From: Rotaria socialis
Taxonomy: Eukaryota > Rotifera > Eurotatoria > Philodinida > Philodinidae
Length of the DNA stretch: 64,000 nucleotides
Assembly (NCBI GenBank): GCA_905331475.1
Contig: CAJNYU010001557.1
Span: 48,286-112,285 of the forward strand
Direction of reading: 5' to 3'
Part shown: positions 63,129 through 64,000 of the stretch, piece after piece
Position numbering within the stretch: position 1 is the stretch's first letter
Layout of the letters: each line of letters opens with the position of its first letter
Position numbers and translations under genes: made by a program
Notes under the pieces: generated by a model
Seen by the model: the letters and a program-made list of their open reading frames with translations, nothing else
The model's database searches: none
Told to the model about the DNA's origin: nothing

Positions 63129-63274
63129 CTCTAAAAAAAAGGGTTCGTACCGAACTTTTCCGTATAAAATTCAGAACCATTTTTAAGTTCTGCCAAAGAT
63201 ACCCAGAACTAAAAATGGTTTTGTACAGAATTGCGGAACCCTAAATGACTCAGTAATCAGACCTTTTTTTAGAG
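63129..63274. mobile_element. 146-bp MITE with CTCTAAAAAAAAGG ends
   Basis: The ends CTCTAAAAAAAAGG and CCTTTTTTTAGAG are inverted. Inside, GGGTTC/GAACCC and CAGAACCATTTTTAA/AAAAATGGTTTTG pair again, giving a nested foldback. Non-coding, embedded in the larger CCCAGGTC-ended region. Confidence 0.65.
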
Positions 63275-63766
63275 AGCAGTCTAACCCAGTCTAGTCCTGG
63301 GTATTTTCATTCAATTGAACTGTAATATTATCTTCCTATGTCATCAAGCGGATCATTTATCAATTGGTGTCTCACGATTAGGTGAATTAGGAGCAATCAA
63401 ATGTGATTGACATTTACTTGATTCGAGAGCACTACTACAAGGAAAACGTTTCAAAATCGAATCCCTTGCATATCGTCGAATCCGACAGGTTGCCAACTAT
63501 CGGATAACAACGGATCCTATAGTTGGAATCCAATCGTATCCTACTGTCGGAAACTGCCGGAAATCAATGGATATCGTCGGATCCGACAGGTTACCGGCTA
63601 TCGGATACCAACGGATCCTTTAGTCGGAATCCAATAGTATCCTACTGTCGGAAATTAACGGATATGGTGGGACTCCGACCATAGGATCCGACCGGAAACC
63701 GATCGTCGGATTTTGTCGGATTATCCATGGTTCCGATAGGATCCTAGCAGGTATTTTTGACCTGGG

Positions 63767-64000
63767 TATACCATTGTAAACATTTCGTTTCTCCTAACCA
63801 ATTATTTTGCAAAGTATGAAATGTGGCATGAGAATAAATCAGATTAATCAATAGAAAACTCAACCGAAATATTTGATTGTTCTGAATAAGTTGTAGTGTC
63901 AATTGTTAGCACTTGGTATTTGCAGCAACATGATTTTTCTTATGTTCTACCTATCATTGAGCATTAATATTTTTATAGATACATAATTCAAGATTAGACT
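63767..64000. other. Right flank, no gene seen
   Basis: Short AT-rich end of the window; nothing recognised. Confidence 0.4.

Larger units (their letters stand above)
61780..63766. mobile_element. Long (2.0 kb) composite element with CCCAGGTC ends, copy 4
   Basis: The left end is CCCAGGTCGATTGATC, the right end GGTATTTTTGACCTGGG. Both subterminal zones (about 61790-61955 and 63455-63750) are built from the same degenerate palindromic words: CGGATCC, TCCGATAGGA, TCCGACAG, CGGAAAC. Between them lie a minisatellite (62400-63070) and an unrelated MITE (63129-63274), so this may be an expanded element that captured or received other repeats. No clear target duplication; two independent half-elements are an alternative reading. 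Confidence 0.6.

Noticed and set aside
63293..63303. TCCTGGG as an alternative right end for the element starting at 61780
   Set aside because: It lacks the CGA/GA-CCTGGG context; the end at 63760-63766 fits the terminal repeat better.
1..64000. Nuclear reassignment of TGA to Trp
   Set aside because: Intact DCDC1, BCR/ABR and the ART-NHL gene all terminate at TGA, and Trp is encoded by TGG in all intact genes.
1..64000. Prokaryotic features (operons, CRISPR, IS elements), tRNA and rRNA genes
   Set aside because: The genes carry spliceosomal introns; I saw no direct-repeat/spacer array, no cloverleaf with a GGTTCRANYCC arm and no rRNA core motifs.

Overview
This window looks like nuclear DNA of a bdelloid rotifer (Adineta/Rotaria type). 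The reasons are the AT-rich sequence, genes cut by many very small GT-AG introns (often 45-70 bp), animal ciliary genes (BBS2, DCDC1), two lineage-typical mono-ADP-ribosyltransferase genes (one ART+TPR, one ART+NHL), and short arrays of TGTGGG, the bdelloid telomeric repeat unit. No database search was run; names rest on recognised motifs and family memory. Exons were joined by hand using splice signals and codon phase.

Layout. 0-4.9 kb: a decayed ART-TPR gene (+), then a small foldback element. 4.9-6.4 kb: a RING-H2 protein gene (-) with telomere-like repeats in and upstream of it. 7.07-10.09 kb: a 3-kb inverted-repeat (foldback) element with a second foldback nested in its centre. 10.9-14.1 kb: an RPRD-type CID protein (-). 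15.9-16.6 kb: a broken unknown gene whose in-frame stops are all TGA. 19.2-21.0 kb: a PH-domain protein with a Pro/Gly-rich tail (-). 23.1-30.2 kb: a BCR/ABR-type RhoGEF-PH-C2-RhoGAP (-). 31.75-38.55 kb: complete BBS2 (+), with a 2.2-kb foldback in one intron. 39.3-51.3 kb: a 35-exon DCDC1 homologue (+). 51.5-53.1 kb: an ART-NHL gene (-) with signs of a frameshift. 54.7-60.3 kb: a run of three broken plus-strand genes (F-box-like fragment, Aurora kinase, NF-X1) riddled with MITEs. 60.2-63.8 kb: repeat-dominated, with two more foldbacks of one family, a ~100-bp minisatellite and another nested MITE.

How it works together. The central 31.7-51.3 kb is conserved housekeeping sequence: BBS2 (BBSome) and DCDC1 (doublecortin, microtubule) lie head to tail and both belong to cilium/microtubule biology. 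BCR/ABR is divergent from BBS2 and could share its 1.55-kb upstream region. The two flanks are accessory-like: gene decay, bdelloid-expanded families and inverted-repeat elements. The most unusual signal is a family of elements with shared termini CCCAGGTCGA but interiors built from different degenerate palindromic words; one copy sits inside the NF-X1 coding region with a 2-bp target duplication.
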